Assembly (NCBI GenBank): GCA_030849065.1
Contig: JASAON010001648.1
Location: forward strand, 108,104-172,103
From: Jaenimonas drosophilae
Taxonomy: Eukaryota; Euglenozoa; Kinetoplastea; Trypanosomatida; Trypanosomatidae
Length of the DNA stretch: 64,000 nucleotides
Direction: 5' to 3'
Shown: positions 1 to 9,364 of the stretch, piece after piece
How positions within the stretch are numbered: the stretch's first letter is position 1
Layout: every line of letters starts with the position of its first letter
Notes under the pieces: generated by a model
Database searches by the model: none
The model's input: only the letters and a program-made list of their open reading frames with translations
What the model was told of the DNA's origin: nothing
Translations under genes and position numbers: made by a program

Positions 1-2458
1 TGATGCGCATCTTGGGCTTGAGCTGCGATGAGCCAGTGTTGGCCGACTCCCCCTCCTTCTCCATTGCATCCTGCTCGAGCAGGCGCAGCACCTTGCGGAG
101 CTTCACTGGGTTGGCGGCACCGAGTGTGCTCAACACCTGCATGGCGGCGACGGTGACGCTGTCCACCTCCTCCGTCTCAGCCTCGCAACGAATGATCCTC
201 GCGACGCACCGATAGGCCTCCAAGCTCGTGGAGATGTCTGGTGTAAAGGTTGTGAGAATGGCGCAGAGTGCGTGCAGGGCTGCGGCACGCAACATGGACG
301 ACTCATTGCCGTTGATGAGGCTTAAGAGAGGCTCGGTGAAGAGGTCCACATCCACGTGGCCTTCGGGGCCGGAGTGTTGTAGCAGGGACTGAATGAGGCC
401 CAACACACTCATGCAGAACTTCTTGGAGATGAAGGATTGCTGGGAGAGACGCTGCAGGACGACGCTCTCAATGAGCTTGGGTGGAACGAGGAGGGCTCCG
501 TGATCAGCGCACATGCGCAGCAAATCAGAGCGGTAGGTGGCGAGGGAGATGGATGAATCTTGCACATCCACATCACGCAGCATGTACTCCTGCGCACGAA
601 GTAGTTGTGGGTGCACAATGGCCGGATGAAAGGGGTGCAGGCGGCAGAGCAGCACCAGAGATTCATCACGTACCACACGGTGGCTATCGTTGCGGGCCAT
701 GAAGAGCGCTTCGAGGCAGTCTGGGAGGCACAGGTAGGAGTAGAAGGGCTCGCTAAAGTGCCGAAGTGCGTTGAGACGGACCTCCGGCACAACATCAGCC
801 ACGGCAACGTCCAAGAGCCGCTCCACGGACCTACTCACTTGGCTATTAAGACGTTGATTGGCTGCAACAGCACCGTTTTGGCCACTCATCTCCTCCGTTG
901 TTCTTGCAATGAGGACCTTGCACAGCGCCACAACGGAGGAGATGGCGGCGTGCCGCACCTTCACGTCCACGTGGAAGAGGAGCTCCACAGCCTCGTCGAG
1001 TTGGTTGGTCCGGTCAAGGGTGACGAGGAGGGGCAGCGAACGCAGAATGACGGGAATCGGCCGGCTTGAGGCAATGTTGATGCGCAGTGCGAGCACATCG
1101 GGCCGATGAAGTGGCGCGCTCTTGCCCATGAAGTGCAATAGGGAGTTGAGCTTGCCAAAATTGACGAGATCCTGATCCATTTGCATGTACTCATCCACCA
1201 TGCTGTGAATCGGAGATACCGCCGCATCCCCAAAGCGGGTGCGGATGGTCTCAATCACCGTGAAGAGAGAAGGAATGAAGGGCAGCCGACGAATGCACTC
1301 ACGCAAGGCCTCGACGTACTCCCCCACGCGCGGCAGTGGCCGGCCTGATTCCACGAAGGTGTTGCACACCTCCAAGGCGGGCACCACAACCGCCTCCTCA
1401 CCCGTGTGAATAAATCGAATGAAGCGCATGCACATATCATCATAGTACTCCTCATTACCAAAGAGGACGCGGCACACTTTGCCCGTTGTGCAGGCGGCGA
1501 GCGCACGAGTCTCGGGTGCGAAGCCTGACCAATCACGTTTCACTAGAAATTGGCAGATGGCGGGCAGATTCCACGAGGCATGCGCTAGCTTTGGGGCGAT
1601 GGCCATGCTGGAGATGATGAAGAGCAGGCCGGCAAGCTGCCGCTCCTCGGTCAAGCTCTGGATGTAGCCGTTCACCATCTCTGCGATTTGTGAAGCCATT
1701 TGCGATGTCACGTCGAAGCAGTTGTTTTTGATGATGTTGGTGAGGAGATTGATGAATGCCTCGCGGTTCCACTGGTGTTCCGTCTCAACCGCCATCTGCA
1801 GCAGTGTCAGGGGAGGCAGGCTCGACGTCAGCCGCTCCAGCAAGGCGGGGTTGCGCTTAATGACGGAGGCAGAGACCTCCACAAACTTGGCCAGAATCTC
1901 CGCACACGCCGCCTGGCGGTGTGCGTCGGAGTAGTTTCGAAGACCATCTGCAATGGAGCCCATATGATGGCCGAGCATATCCGTTGTGGTGAGTGTGTTC
2001 TCGCCCAACACCTCCCCAATGCATTCTGAGATGCGTCCACAGCTCTCCGCCCCATCACACCGGAGGGCCTGGCCAATCAGTCGCTCCAGACAGCGGCAGC
2101 GCTTGTCATGCTGGTCCTTCCACTTCATGTCAAAGACCACCTGGAAGGAGCGGCAGCCCTTGTCAATGGACTTTTCAAAGGTCTGCTCAACCAAGTGAAG
2201 AAGAAGGCCCTGCAACACCTCATTCCCGTCAATCTCCTCTGCATGCACAAAGAGGGTGTCCATGAGCGCACTCAGGCACTCCTCCACACGTGTGGGTCGG
2301 GAGTCACGTGCGCTGTTGAGGTTGGCGAAGATGGCCGACATTTGCTGGCCGAGGGCGGTGTTGGTATCGCTGTATTTGGACGCGAAGCGGCTGATGTGGG
2401 TGGAGTTCAAGGGGCTACGCGGGCTCCCTTCGGAGCTGGACAAAGCGGAGGAGTTCAT
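1..2458 (-). CDS. TOR-like PI3K-related kinase, N-terminal HEAT-repeat part (3' end outside window)
   Basis: The reading frame is open from an ATG at 2458 to the window edge (819 codons) and continues outside, so only the N-terminal portion is present. The translation is an alpha-helical HEAT-type solenoid. Residues around 510-570 contain a stretch resembling the mTOR HEAT region ('LFMARNDSHRVVRDESLVLL' corresponds in pattern to the mTOR block with 'LNDEVFEVRE'). Near residue 770 a 'VAAMQVLSTLGAANPVKLRK' block resembles the mTOR 'IRVLGLLGALDPYKHK' block. In other organisms TOR controls growth within TORC1/TORC2; kinetoplastids have several TOR paralogues. The kinase and FAT domains are not in the window, so another PIKK or a large HEAT protein cannot be excluded. 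A (GT)n tract on the coding strand lies only 2 nt upstream of the ATG. Confidence 0.6.
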   Translation of the reverse strand, partial: MNSSALSSSEGSPRSPLNSTHISRFASKYSDTNTALGQQMSAIFANLNSARDSRPTRVEECLSALMDTLFVHAEEIDGNEVLQGLLLHLVEQTFEKSIDKGCRSFQVVFDMKWKDQHDKRCRCLERLIGQALRCDGAESCGRISECIGEVLGENTLTTTDMLGHHMGSIADGLRNYSDAHRQAACAEILAKFVEVSASVIKRNPALLERLTSSLPPLTLLQMAVETEHQWNREAFINLLTNIIKNNCFDVTSQMASQIAEMVNGYIQSLTEERQLAGLLFIISSMAIAPKLAHASWNLPAICQFLVKRDWSGFAPETRALAACTTGKVCRVLFGNEEYYDDMCMRFIRFIHTGEEAVVVPALEVCNTFVESGRPLPRVGEYVEALRECIRRLPFIPSLFTVIETIRTRFGDAAVSPIHSMVDEYMQMDQDLVNFGKLNSLLHFMGKSAPLHRPDVLALRINIASSRPIPVILRSLPLLVTLDRTNQLDEAVELLFHVDVKVRHAAISSVVALCKVLIARTTEEMSGQNGAVAANQRLNSQVSRSVERLLDVAVADVVPEVRLNALRHFSEPFYSYLCLPDCLEALFMARNDSHRVVRDESLVLLCRLHPFHPAIVHPQLLRAQEYMLRDVDVQDSSISLATYRSDLLRMCADHGALLVPPKLIESVVLQRLSQQSFISKKFCMSVLGLIQSLLQHSGPEGHVDVDLFTEPLLSLINGNESSMLRAAALHALCAILTTFTPDISTSLEAYRCVARIIRCEAETEEVDSVTVAAMQVLSTLGAANPVKLRKVLRLLEQDAMEKEGESANTGSSQLKPKMRI

Positions 2459-3030
2459 GGCACACACACACACAACGCCTCTTTCTCCTGGGTGAGTGAT
2501 GTATAAATCAGCGAGGCAGCTGTGCGTTTCGCTCTTGGTTTGCTGATGTGTTGTTTTACGTCCTGAGTAGTGTGGCCACCTAGGAACAATGGAAGCTGTG
2601 GCCGTTCAGCCGCAATATGTACGTGTGTGTCCGGAAAGCAGTAGCAGTTCGTTGAACTGCTGTTGTTGTTGCGCTAACTTGTATAAAAAAAAATGAGTAA
2701 CAAAGAATTGCGTGTGTGTTTGTGTGTGTGTAGCGCTGATCGGAGCTCAGCACTGAATGTGCTTGGACGAGTTGTGTGACTAGGATAGACGTCTCTCAAC
2801 GTATTTGTGTTGCTGACGTTACCAACACTGGTGGCAAGGGTGCTGGTGCAACAGCTAGATCGGTCAGTGGGCACCTGTACAATCAATAGCAAAGATTGGA
2901 ATACAAGGAAACAACAAGAGTAGTGTTGGTTGCAAGCAGGAATTCAAGATGTGCATCGAGTCGTGTGGATACAACGTGAGGGGTTCAGTTAAGGGCAGAG
3001 AATGTGTGCTGATCATGGGTGTTGGGCGAG
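2459..3030. other. Intergenic spacer, 572 bp
   Basis: No supported gene. It carries the 5' leader of the TOR-like gene, including a CA repeat at 2461-2476, and the 3' UTR of the phosphatase gene. A second GT-rich stretch lies at about 2709-2731. Small open frames on both strands look like chance. Confidence 0.6.
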
Positions 3031-4374
3031 CTATCCTCCGTGCTCCTCGTCCTTCATGCGTGGAGAGAGACATCCATAGCTTCGCGATGCATCCGACGCA
3101 GATGGCGAGTACCGCAGCCCACGGCATCGTAGCAGAGAAGAGGAGGTGTTTGTGGAATCATCATGGCTATTCACGGCACTGGATGCCGTGTGGGAACCAC
3201 GTGCGGTTTCTGTTGCTCCTGATGGTGTTCCTTCAGATTGTTCCATGGCGTTTTCCAAGACGTCGCAGCTACGAAATGAAAATGGTTGAAGACGTGGATC
3301 ACTCTTGAGCAACCGAGCCACCGCCGTCGTCGATGATTTGGGCGAGTCTGGCATTGCTCTGCTTGAAGTGGGTGATGTATGAGCTGTCAGCTCGTGCACC
3401 AAATGCTCCACCACTTCCGTTAAGATGATGAAGGTGCGGTCCTCCACCTTCGTCGCGCCATGACGTGTGTGGACGAAGAAGTCCTCGACGAGCACCGCAC
3501 TTCCAGGCTGCAATCTAATAGAAACAGGGTTGTTTTCAATCATCACAAGCTGGTCAAGCGGCCGGCCGAGTAGGCGGAGGTCCTTCGCGCCACCGCCCCC
3601 CTCACTCTCGTACCAACACTTGTGGCGGCTAATGAGGTGATGAAACCAGTGCGCCTGGCCACACTGCCGGCCAAGGGCGTGGAGGATGGGGTTGACGTAG
3701 CTCGCAGATCCTGCGGTCCAGACTATGATCTCGCAGCGGAGCTCCACACAACGTCGGAGAAAGGCGCCAACGTGTGGGCGCACCAAGATGGGGCCTTGAC
3801 GGGCGTAGACCATCGTTTCATCCAGATCCAGCACCACAGAGAGCACACCCAGCGCGCCATCCACACGAGGTGGGAGGAACACACTCGCAGAGCTGCCCGT
3901 CACACGCTTTGGTACCTTGCGTGCTGCGGCATGTTGTTGTAGTGCCTCCTGTGTACTCTGACTACGTGTACGTTTGGTCGTTGATTTCTTCGTTTTCCTT
4001 GTGGTACGACTTGGTGATGACGACGTTGCTTCCGGGGATGCATCACTGAAGTAGGGAAACACCAACGAACCAAAGGTGTGGAGCAGTTCATCATCATCCA
4101 TGGACTCCGCCATGGCCAACTCATCTTCGTCAAAGAACACATCCTGCATCGCATCCGTCACGAAGTCGAAGTCAGAGTAGATGGAATCGCGCTCACTGCT
4201 GCGATGACTGCGCCTGCTTCCATCGCGCTGTTCCTCTCCAGAGATGGTGGCACTCAGCAGGAGCGTGGGCTCCTCGTGGCGCATGGATTGGGAGGTTAGG
4301 GGAGGAGAGTCATCGCCCACACGGCGACGTCGGAAACAATTCTTGCTCCGCCGTTTTCCATCGCGCGGATGCAT
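3031..4374 (-). CDS. SCP/FCP1-type HAD phosphatase (NLI-interacting-factor family)
   Basis: 447 aa from the ATG at 4374. The frame stays open 38 codons upstream, but that part overlaps a likely splice acceptor (TTTTTGTAG on the coding strand), so the shorter start was chosen. The C-terminal half holds a catalytic HAD domain. The nucleophile motif DLDETM (DxDxT type) is near residue 181, followed by 'LVRPHVGAFLRRC', 'VWTAGSASYVNPIL' and 'VMIENNPVSIRLQPGSAVLV', which correspond to the usual SCP/FCP1 order (thumb, motif II, and the D/N motif before the acidic end). The N-terminal 170 residues are basic and acidic low-complexity sequence. The family removes phosphate from Ser/Thr, classically on the RNA polymerase II CTD, but substrates vary; kinetoplastid CTDs lack heptads, so the target here is open. 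Confidence 0.85.
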   Translation of the reverse strand: MHPRDGKRRSKNCFRRRRVGDDSPPLTSQSMRHEEPTLLLSATISGEEQRDGSRRSHRSSERDSIYSDFDFVTDAMQDVFFDEDELAMAESMDDDELLHTFGSLVFPYFSDASPEATSSSPSRTTRKTKKSTTKRTRSQSTQEALQQHAAARKVPKRVTGSSASVFLPPRVDGALGVLSVVLDLDETMVYARQGPILVRPHVGAFLRRCVELRCEIIVWTAGSASYVNPILHALGRQCGQAHWFHHLISRHKCWYESEGGGGAKDLRLLGRPLDQLVMIENNPVSIRLQPGSAVLVEDFFVHTRHGATKVEDRTFIILTEVVEHLVHELTAHTSPTSSRAMPDSPKSSTTAVARLLKSDPRLQPFSFRSCDVLENAMEQSEGTPSGATETARGSHTASSAVNSHDDSTNTSSSLLRCRGLRYSPSASDASRSYGCLSPRMKDEEHGG

Positions 4375-4705
4375 TCCAATCAAGGCGGTGTCGCTGCTTC
4401 CTTCTGATTCATGCGGCACACTACAAAAATGTATGTACAACGTAGGTTGAGAGAAGTGTTGTGATGTGGTACAAGAAAGAAGGTACACGTGTAGATGGCT
4501 TCATACAAGCACCACATACGCAACGAGGTTGAGAAAGAGAGAGATGTTAGTCTCGTGGCTTGGTCTGCCAGCACGCCATCACCACGTCAACACAACCGCA
4601 ACACCATTCACAACGACGAGCACGTTCATCTCGAATGCTTCCACGTTCATCAGTACGTGGGAACACACACACACGCGCGCACAGGGGGGAGCAGCTTCTT
4701 CTGCT
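4375..4705. promoter_or_regulatory. Spacer with pyrimidine-rich leader of the phosphatase gene
   Basis: No gene supported. On the coding strand it contains CT-rich stretches and an acceptor-like TTTTTGTAG ending near 4427. A 10-codon upstream ORF (MNQKEAATPP) lies between that acceptor and the chosen ATG, in another frame, and could dampen translation if the mRNA starts there. Confidence 0.35.
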
Positions 4706-4999
4706 CTACTTCGTGAAGATACCTTCGTCCTCAAGCTCACGCTTCTTGATGCGTTCATCTCTAGCCTCAATCTTGCGTTGATCCTCCGTCGCGAGGTCGT
4801 ATGGATTGCCACGAAGCCGATATCGCGGGTTAATGGCGTTGGTCTTGCATAGCGTCCAGTTTCGACGCTCCAAGAAGCACTCGTTAACGCCGATGCACTC
4901 CTCAATGTTCTGTTTCTCCTCGAAGCACTTCGTCATGACGACGCACTCAATCAGTGCGTTCTTGGGCCGCCAACAGATGCTCTTCTTCTGCTTCTCCAT
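4706..4999 (-). CDS. PET191: Cytochrome c oxidase assembly factor Pet191/COA5
   Basis: 97 aa from the ATG at 4999; the longer open frame upstream has no similarity and is ignored. Six cysteines (9, 19, 25, 35, 41, 51) form C-x9-C-x5-C-x9-C-x5-C-x9-C, almost the COA5 spacing (in human COA5 the middle pair is C-x10-C). The following 'NPRYRLRGNPYD' matches the family's 'RxRxRGN' C-terminal signature. Pet191 is a small intermembrane-space protein imported through Mia40-type oxidation and needed for complex IV assembly. The C-terminal 25 residues are charged and lack the typical short ending. There is no N-terminal presequence, as expected for this import route. Confidence 0.88.
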   Translation of the reverse strand: MEKQKKSICWRPKNALIECVVMTKCFEEKQNIEECIGVNECFLERRNWTLCKTNAINPRYRLRGNPYDLATEDQRKIEARDERIKKRELEDEGIFTK

Positions 5000-5687
5000 C
5001 AATGTATGTCGTACAATATGAGGAAGAATAATTATCTTGTGAAGTGAAAATGACCGACTCTGCCAACGTACGTTACTTGACACGATCGCCCCAATGCCAC
5101 TGCAGCTGGAAGGACGACGTTCACCTACACGTAATGCACGCTGTGGTATACACACATCATGAAACACAACACAAGGGAGAAGGAGAGCAAATAGGCACAA
5201 CACCTCAACAGTCACTACAGCGCAACCTTCGATGCATCCAACACTGCATGTACATCCTCATTGAATCAGCGGATACTCAACACCATCACATGGACGACTT
5301 CTCAGCCAAACCATCTTCACCACGTCTCGTTCTGCGTACGCCAAATCTGTACGAGCATGTTGATAGTCATTCAGCGTGTACATCACCAATGCATCATCAT
5401 CATCCATCAGCATCCACATCACCACACATAGTGAAGAACATGAGAAAGGGGAAAAGAGAGCTGACGCCGCTGATGGGAAAAGGAAGAGGGGGGTGCGTTT
5501 TCGGCTATTGTTGCTGTTTTGTTTCTTCGTTCCCGCGCACGTCTACGCGGCACATCAGTCAAAGTGTGTTTGAGACGGATGCATGCACGCATCATCAGTA
5601 GCAGCTGCATCCGCCACAACACACATCAGCGGTACGTTGAGGATGGAGAGAAGGAGCAATCATGTATATGCGAGAGTGTACGTTGTG
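5000..5687. other. Intergenic spacer, 688 bp
   Basis: I see no gene on either strand. Sequence is low in complexity, with CATCATC runs near 5390-5425. A plus-strand frame at 5044-5601 is rich in His, Ser and Thr and has no family resemblance. Confidence 0.55.
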
Positions 5688-7007
5688 CTATGAAATAGCG
5701 ACGTCCTCGGTTGGGGAGGTGGGGTATTGCACGCGTACAGTGGAGCCGTGTTGGGGCTGGGCAAAGATGGAGATGCATCCACCCCACATATCCATGTACA
5801 CCTTCGAGGTGGAGAGGCCCACGCCGAAGCCACCCAAGGCGCTCTCAACGTGTTCGCTCGTCGTCCACCCAAACTTCCAAATATGATCGCATGACGAAGC
5901 GGGAATACCGCCCGCCCGATCCACCACATCCACGACGACCCATTGATCATTCATGGCGTACTCCACCGTCACCTCAATCTGATCAGTGAGGTTGGCGGTG
6001 GCGAAGCAGGCGTTCTTCAGCAACTCACGCAAGACGTAGGTCAAGTGGCCCTCCACGGCGCACACCGTCGAGCTGCGCTCCACCTCCTCGGGCAGCTGCA
6101 CCTCTCCGGCCCGGAACTGCGACCGACTTGAGGTGAGGAGCTCCCCAGCTGGCAGCGTATGAAGGAGGTTGGCATTCTCCTCCACGTGGACGGACACGGA
6201 TATTTCCCGCAGCGTCGCGCGATGAAGGGCGTTGGAGAAGACCTCCACAACCTCTTGTGCAGATTGGCGGAGGAGCTGCACCACATTCACCGACTCCGCC
6301 ACAACCGCTGGGTACTGTTCGGGCAGGAGTTGGTGCAGCATGTGTTCGTGCAGCACCCGCCAACCTGCTCGCTGCCGGCAAAAGGAAAAGAGCCAGCGGT
6401 TGAGGTCGTGGCAGAGGATGGGGTCTTCATTCACCAAGATATCGAGGAGCGATTGCGCGGGCCGAAGTGCCTCGAGCGCCACCGGGAAGGCCAACGGCCG
6501 CATCTCCATATCCGTAGCCATGTGTGTGGGCGAGGACGCACCCGACCACTGCGGCGCGGCGTGTACATGCATGCCACCACCTCCGTAGGAAGCGAGCTGC
6601 GGCTCCGACATGGACTGAGGATCCTGTTCCACCGCCACCCGGTATGAGCACTGTTGGCTCAGCGGCACAGCCCCGTCCATCTGAAGCTGGCCATAGCTAT
6701 CCGCCGCCTCATGCAGCGCGACGCAGTGCTGAAACTCCAGCAAACAGTACTGCTGCATCCACAACAAGCGCTTATCAATGGTTGTTGTGGCATGTTTGCG
6801 CTCCATTACCGCATATTGGTTGAAGGAGTCATAGCAGCGTGCCGTACGTGAGGCGAGCTGCTGGAGGTCTGTCAGGAGCGCCTCCTTCGTGGGTGGGGCT
6901 GGCGCGCGGCGCATCACCGAGAGATGCAGCGGTGCGACAGGCATCGCAAGAAACTTGGAGAGGGAGGCGGCATATTTTGGATTGACGAGCAACGATTCAA
7001 TCGGCAT
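5688..7007 (-). CDS. Mitochondrial PDK/BCKDK-type protein kinase
   Basis: 439 aa from the ATG at 7007 (a GTG lies 3 codons upstream). The N-terminal half is the all-helical PDK/BCKDK domain. The C-terminal third is a GHKL ATPase: N box 'ELLKNACFATANL' near 324, G1 box 'DRAGGIP' near 360 (canonical DRGGG), and G2 box 'GGFGVGLSTSKVYMDMWGG' near 388. The order and spacing are those of pyruvate dehydrogenase kinase and branched-chain ketoacid dehydrogenase kinase, which inactivate their E1 subunits by serine phosphorylation in the mitochondrial matrix. PDK and BCKDK cannot be separated by eye. A central low-complexity insert (about 150-190, rich in Gly, His, Ala) is longer than in animal enzymes. 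Confidence 0.88.
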   Translation of the reverse strand: MPIESLLVNPKYAASLSKFLAMPVAPLHLSVMRRAPAPPTKEALLTDLQQLASRTARCYDSFNQYAVMERKHATTTIDKRLLWMQQYCLLEFQHCVALHEAADSYGQLQMDGAVPLSQQCSYRVAVEQDPQSMSEPQLASYGGGGMHVHAAPQWSGASSPTHMATDMEMRPLAFPVALEALRPAQSLLDILVNEDPILCHDLNRWLFSFCRQRAGWRVLHEHMLHQLLPEQYPAVVAESVNVVQLLRQSAQEVVEVFSNALHRATLREISVSVHVEENANLLHTLPAGELLTSSRSQFRAGEVQLPEEVERSSTVCAVEGHLTYVLRELLKNACFATANLTDQIEVTVEYAMNDQWVVVDVVDRAGGIPASSCDHIWKFGWTTSEHVESALGGFGVGLSTSKVYMDMWGGCISIFAQPQHGSTVRVQYPTSPTEDVAIS

Positions 7008-8132
7008 GTCGTCCACAAGGATCCACGCAACAACACAACACAGAAAAGGAAAACAAGATCGACGGAAGAAAAGTGCTAATCGCCACAGATGTGCGCGATG
7101 AATGAAGGTATGTGGAGGTGGCGATGAAGATAGAATGATAAGCTTCGCAAGGGTGTATCCTCAACTGGACGATGATGAGTGAGTGGAGTGATGGAGACCC
7201 ACCAACCCAGGTGTGCAATCTGGTGCAGCAGCTCTTTTAGCTGCGAAGGTGATGTAGAAGAGAGTGATGGCCAGGACAATGACGAGATCGTATGATTAAG
7301 TTGAGGCAAAGATTCGATGCCCTACTGAAAGAGATCGTCCCGGGTGGGGTGAGGAAAGAGGTTGGTGTATGATCTATGGCCTTGGGTGAAGGTGAGCCAG
7401 CCTATGACAACAGTAGAAGGCAGAAGGCAGGGGGTGTATGTGTTTATGATTGCTTCAGTACGTGAGATGTATGCCACAACCACCAAACATGTGTTCGAGT
7501 CACGTCACACGTTGAAAAGCTCGTGAAGAGACCCAATCAGGGCTGATCCACCACGGATCTCTGTACATCAAGAGAGTGAGGATGTTCCTCACTCGTCGTC
7601 CACTCCAACCTCCTCTCCTCAACACACACACAAACACATCAACCCACTCCTTCATCCCACCACGGGGTGGAGTATGAAAACCAACGTGGTGACGAGGGGT
7701 CGGTGCAGGAAAGGGGAGGAGCCAAGCAGCACAGTGCCTCCACCTCCTCCACATGTAGGGAAGCAGACGTACACCGGCAGAGCTCAAATCAAGAAAAAAA
7801 CCAACGCGCCTGCTACGAGTATCGGCGTACATTTGCGTGTGAGTCATCTCCAGCCGTTGCATTCATCGCAGTGCTGGAGATGAAGGGGGTGAACATGAAA
7901 AAAAAGAAGGTGTCGAGGGAGAGTCACTGAGGTCCGCCATCCACCACACAACAACATCATCTGCGGGGAGGTGGAGAGGACGGAGGGAAGAGAGGATGTT
8001 TGGTAGCTCTCGCAGTGGCAATCATTTAAGTAGGCATGCGCGCTTGTGGTGAAGGCGTGCAGAAGGACGTACGACGTGCGGAGCGGATGTGGTGATGAAG
8101 GTGCAGTGGCAACATGCTCATCCCCATCACGT
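7008..8132. other. Intergenic spacer, 1125 bp
   Basis: One of the two longest gaps. No convincing reading frame: a 120-codon minus-strand frame at 7500-7862 is Arg/Trp rich with no family features. I looked for tRNA B-box motifs and found none. It contains purine-rich runs (pyrimidine-rich on the transcribed strand) as in the other spacers. A small RNA gene such as a snoRNA could be hidden here but cannot be supported by eye. Confidence 0.5.
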
Positions 8133-9086
8133 CTACGCCTTCTTCTTGTCCTCGATCGCTGCAGGAACGTCATACTCGATGGTGGGTGGGAGGTCAGCGA
8201 ATGAGGCAAGCTGCTCCTTCCAGATCTCGAGCATTCCGCGCATATCCAGCATCTCGAGGATGTCATGGGTGTGAAAGATGAGCTCCTCCTCACGCACCTT
8301 GAGGTTCTGCTGCAGCTCCGCACGGCGCGTCTCAAGACGTGCGCGCCAGTGCTCCCGTGAAAGACGTGCGCGAGCATCTTCAGCCGCACGCTTCAACGCC
8401 TCACTGTGGAGTGTGTAGATGTCCTCCCACTCCAGAGCCCAAACATCGGAGAGGGCGCCACGGAAGATATCCTCGAGGGACTCAAACTTGTAACGCAGAA
8501 AACGCTGCTTCATCAGAATGCGGAGGATGCGGTCATGCTCACGACGGAAGCGGGGGTCATTGCGCACAATGTCCATGGCGATTTGCTCATCATCGGGGTG
8601 TGAGCCATCGATTGCTAGAACACCGCCCTCCTCAGGGTCGCGAGGCACGAAGGAGGCATCCGCCTTACGCGTCACCTTGGGTCCGTCGTTGAAGGTGGGT
8701 GGCACCAACTCACCATTCTCCTCCACCACCGCCACCTCGCCACTGCTTCCTGCCTCCGGGGCTACTTCGTTGGCCTCCGCCGCCGCGGGTGCGCTGGCAT
8801 CTTGTTGTTGTTGTGGCTCCGCTGATGAGGTGGCCGGGGCCGCCGCTGCTGCATCTTGGGCGGCAGCGTCATTTTCCTGGGCGGGTGGTGCCTCAATCTG
8901 CAGGACACCCTCCGGGGCGTACTCAATGAAGAGGTTGGCAGCCGCAGGATACAGAGTGAGAGGATCCTGCTTCACGAGCTGTCGCGACATCTCTAGCTTG
9001 GCGAGCTCGCGCTCCAACTCACGCTTTGCATCAAAGAGGCTGTGGCTGGCGTAGTGTACGCCGGACTGCTCAATACTGTGCTCCAT
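8133..9086 (-). CDS. Hypothetical protein with Ala/Gln/Pro-rich centre and long helical C-terminus
   Basis: 317 aa, ATG at 9086. I do not recognise the family. The first 75 residues are charged and helical, residues about 80-125 are a low-complexity Ala/Pro/Gln linker, and residues about 165-310 are strongly helical and charged (many Arg/Glu heptad-like positions, e.g. 'RAAEDARARLSREHWRARLE'), consistent with a coiled-coil or an axonemal/cytoskeletal scaffold. No signal peptide or membrane segment. A (GT)n tract at 9136-9152 sits in its 5' leader. Being next to the dynein gene is not evidence of function in this genome type. Confidence 0.75.
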   Translation of the reverse strand: MEHSIEQSGVHYASHSLFDAKRELERELAKLEMSRQLVKQDPLTLYPAAANLFIEYAPEGVLQIEAPPAQENDAAAQDAAAAAPATSSAEPQQQQDASAPAAAEANEVAPEAGSSGEVAVVEENGELVPPTFNDGPKVTRKADASFVPRDPEEGGVLAIDGSHPDDEQIAMDIVRNDPRFRREHDRILRILMKQRFLRYKFESLEDIFRGALSDVWALEWEDIYTLHSEALKRAAEDARARLSREHWRARLETRRAELQQNLKVREEELIFHTHDILEMLDMRGMLEIWKEQLASFADLPPTIEYDVPAAIEDKKKA

Positions 9087-9135
9087 CGGTGCGGCAATGT
9101 GTACGTCTGTGTGGGTGTGGCTAAGTGCGTCAGTC

Positions 9136-9152
9136 TGTGTGTGTGTGTGTGT
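9136..9152. repeat. (GT)n microsatellite
   Basis: Uninterrupted GT dinucleotide run on the plus strand, followed by GTAC repeats, 50 nt upstream of the start at 9086, so it would lie in the 5' leader as (AC)n RNA. Confidence 0.8.
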
Positions 9153-9364
9153 ACGTACGTATACGATATAGGAGTTGGGGGGTAGCTTGGTGAAAGGGGA
9201 GAAGAACGAATGAAGCGAAGGATTGTTGGCCGATAAGAAAAATCTAGCATGTGGGCGATACGTTCATCATCATCATGATCATCACAACAGTGTTGTCTGG
9301 CTACGCCCCGCAAACACAACAATGTACGGATCACTGCACTCTTCGTGTGACGAGACTCGTGATC

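Noticed and set aside
5044..5601. 185-codon plus-strand ORF in a spacer
   Set aside because: His/Ser/Thr-rich, low complexity, opposite to all other genes and no family resemblance.
7500..7862. 120-codon minus-strand ORF in the 1.1 kb spacer
   Set aside because: Arg/Trp/Pro-rich, no domain, within spacer-like sequence.
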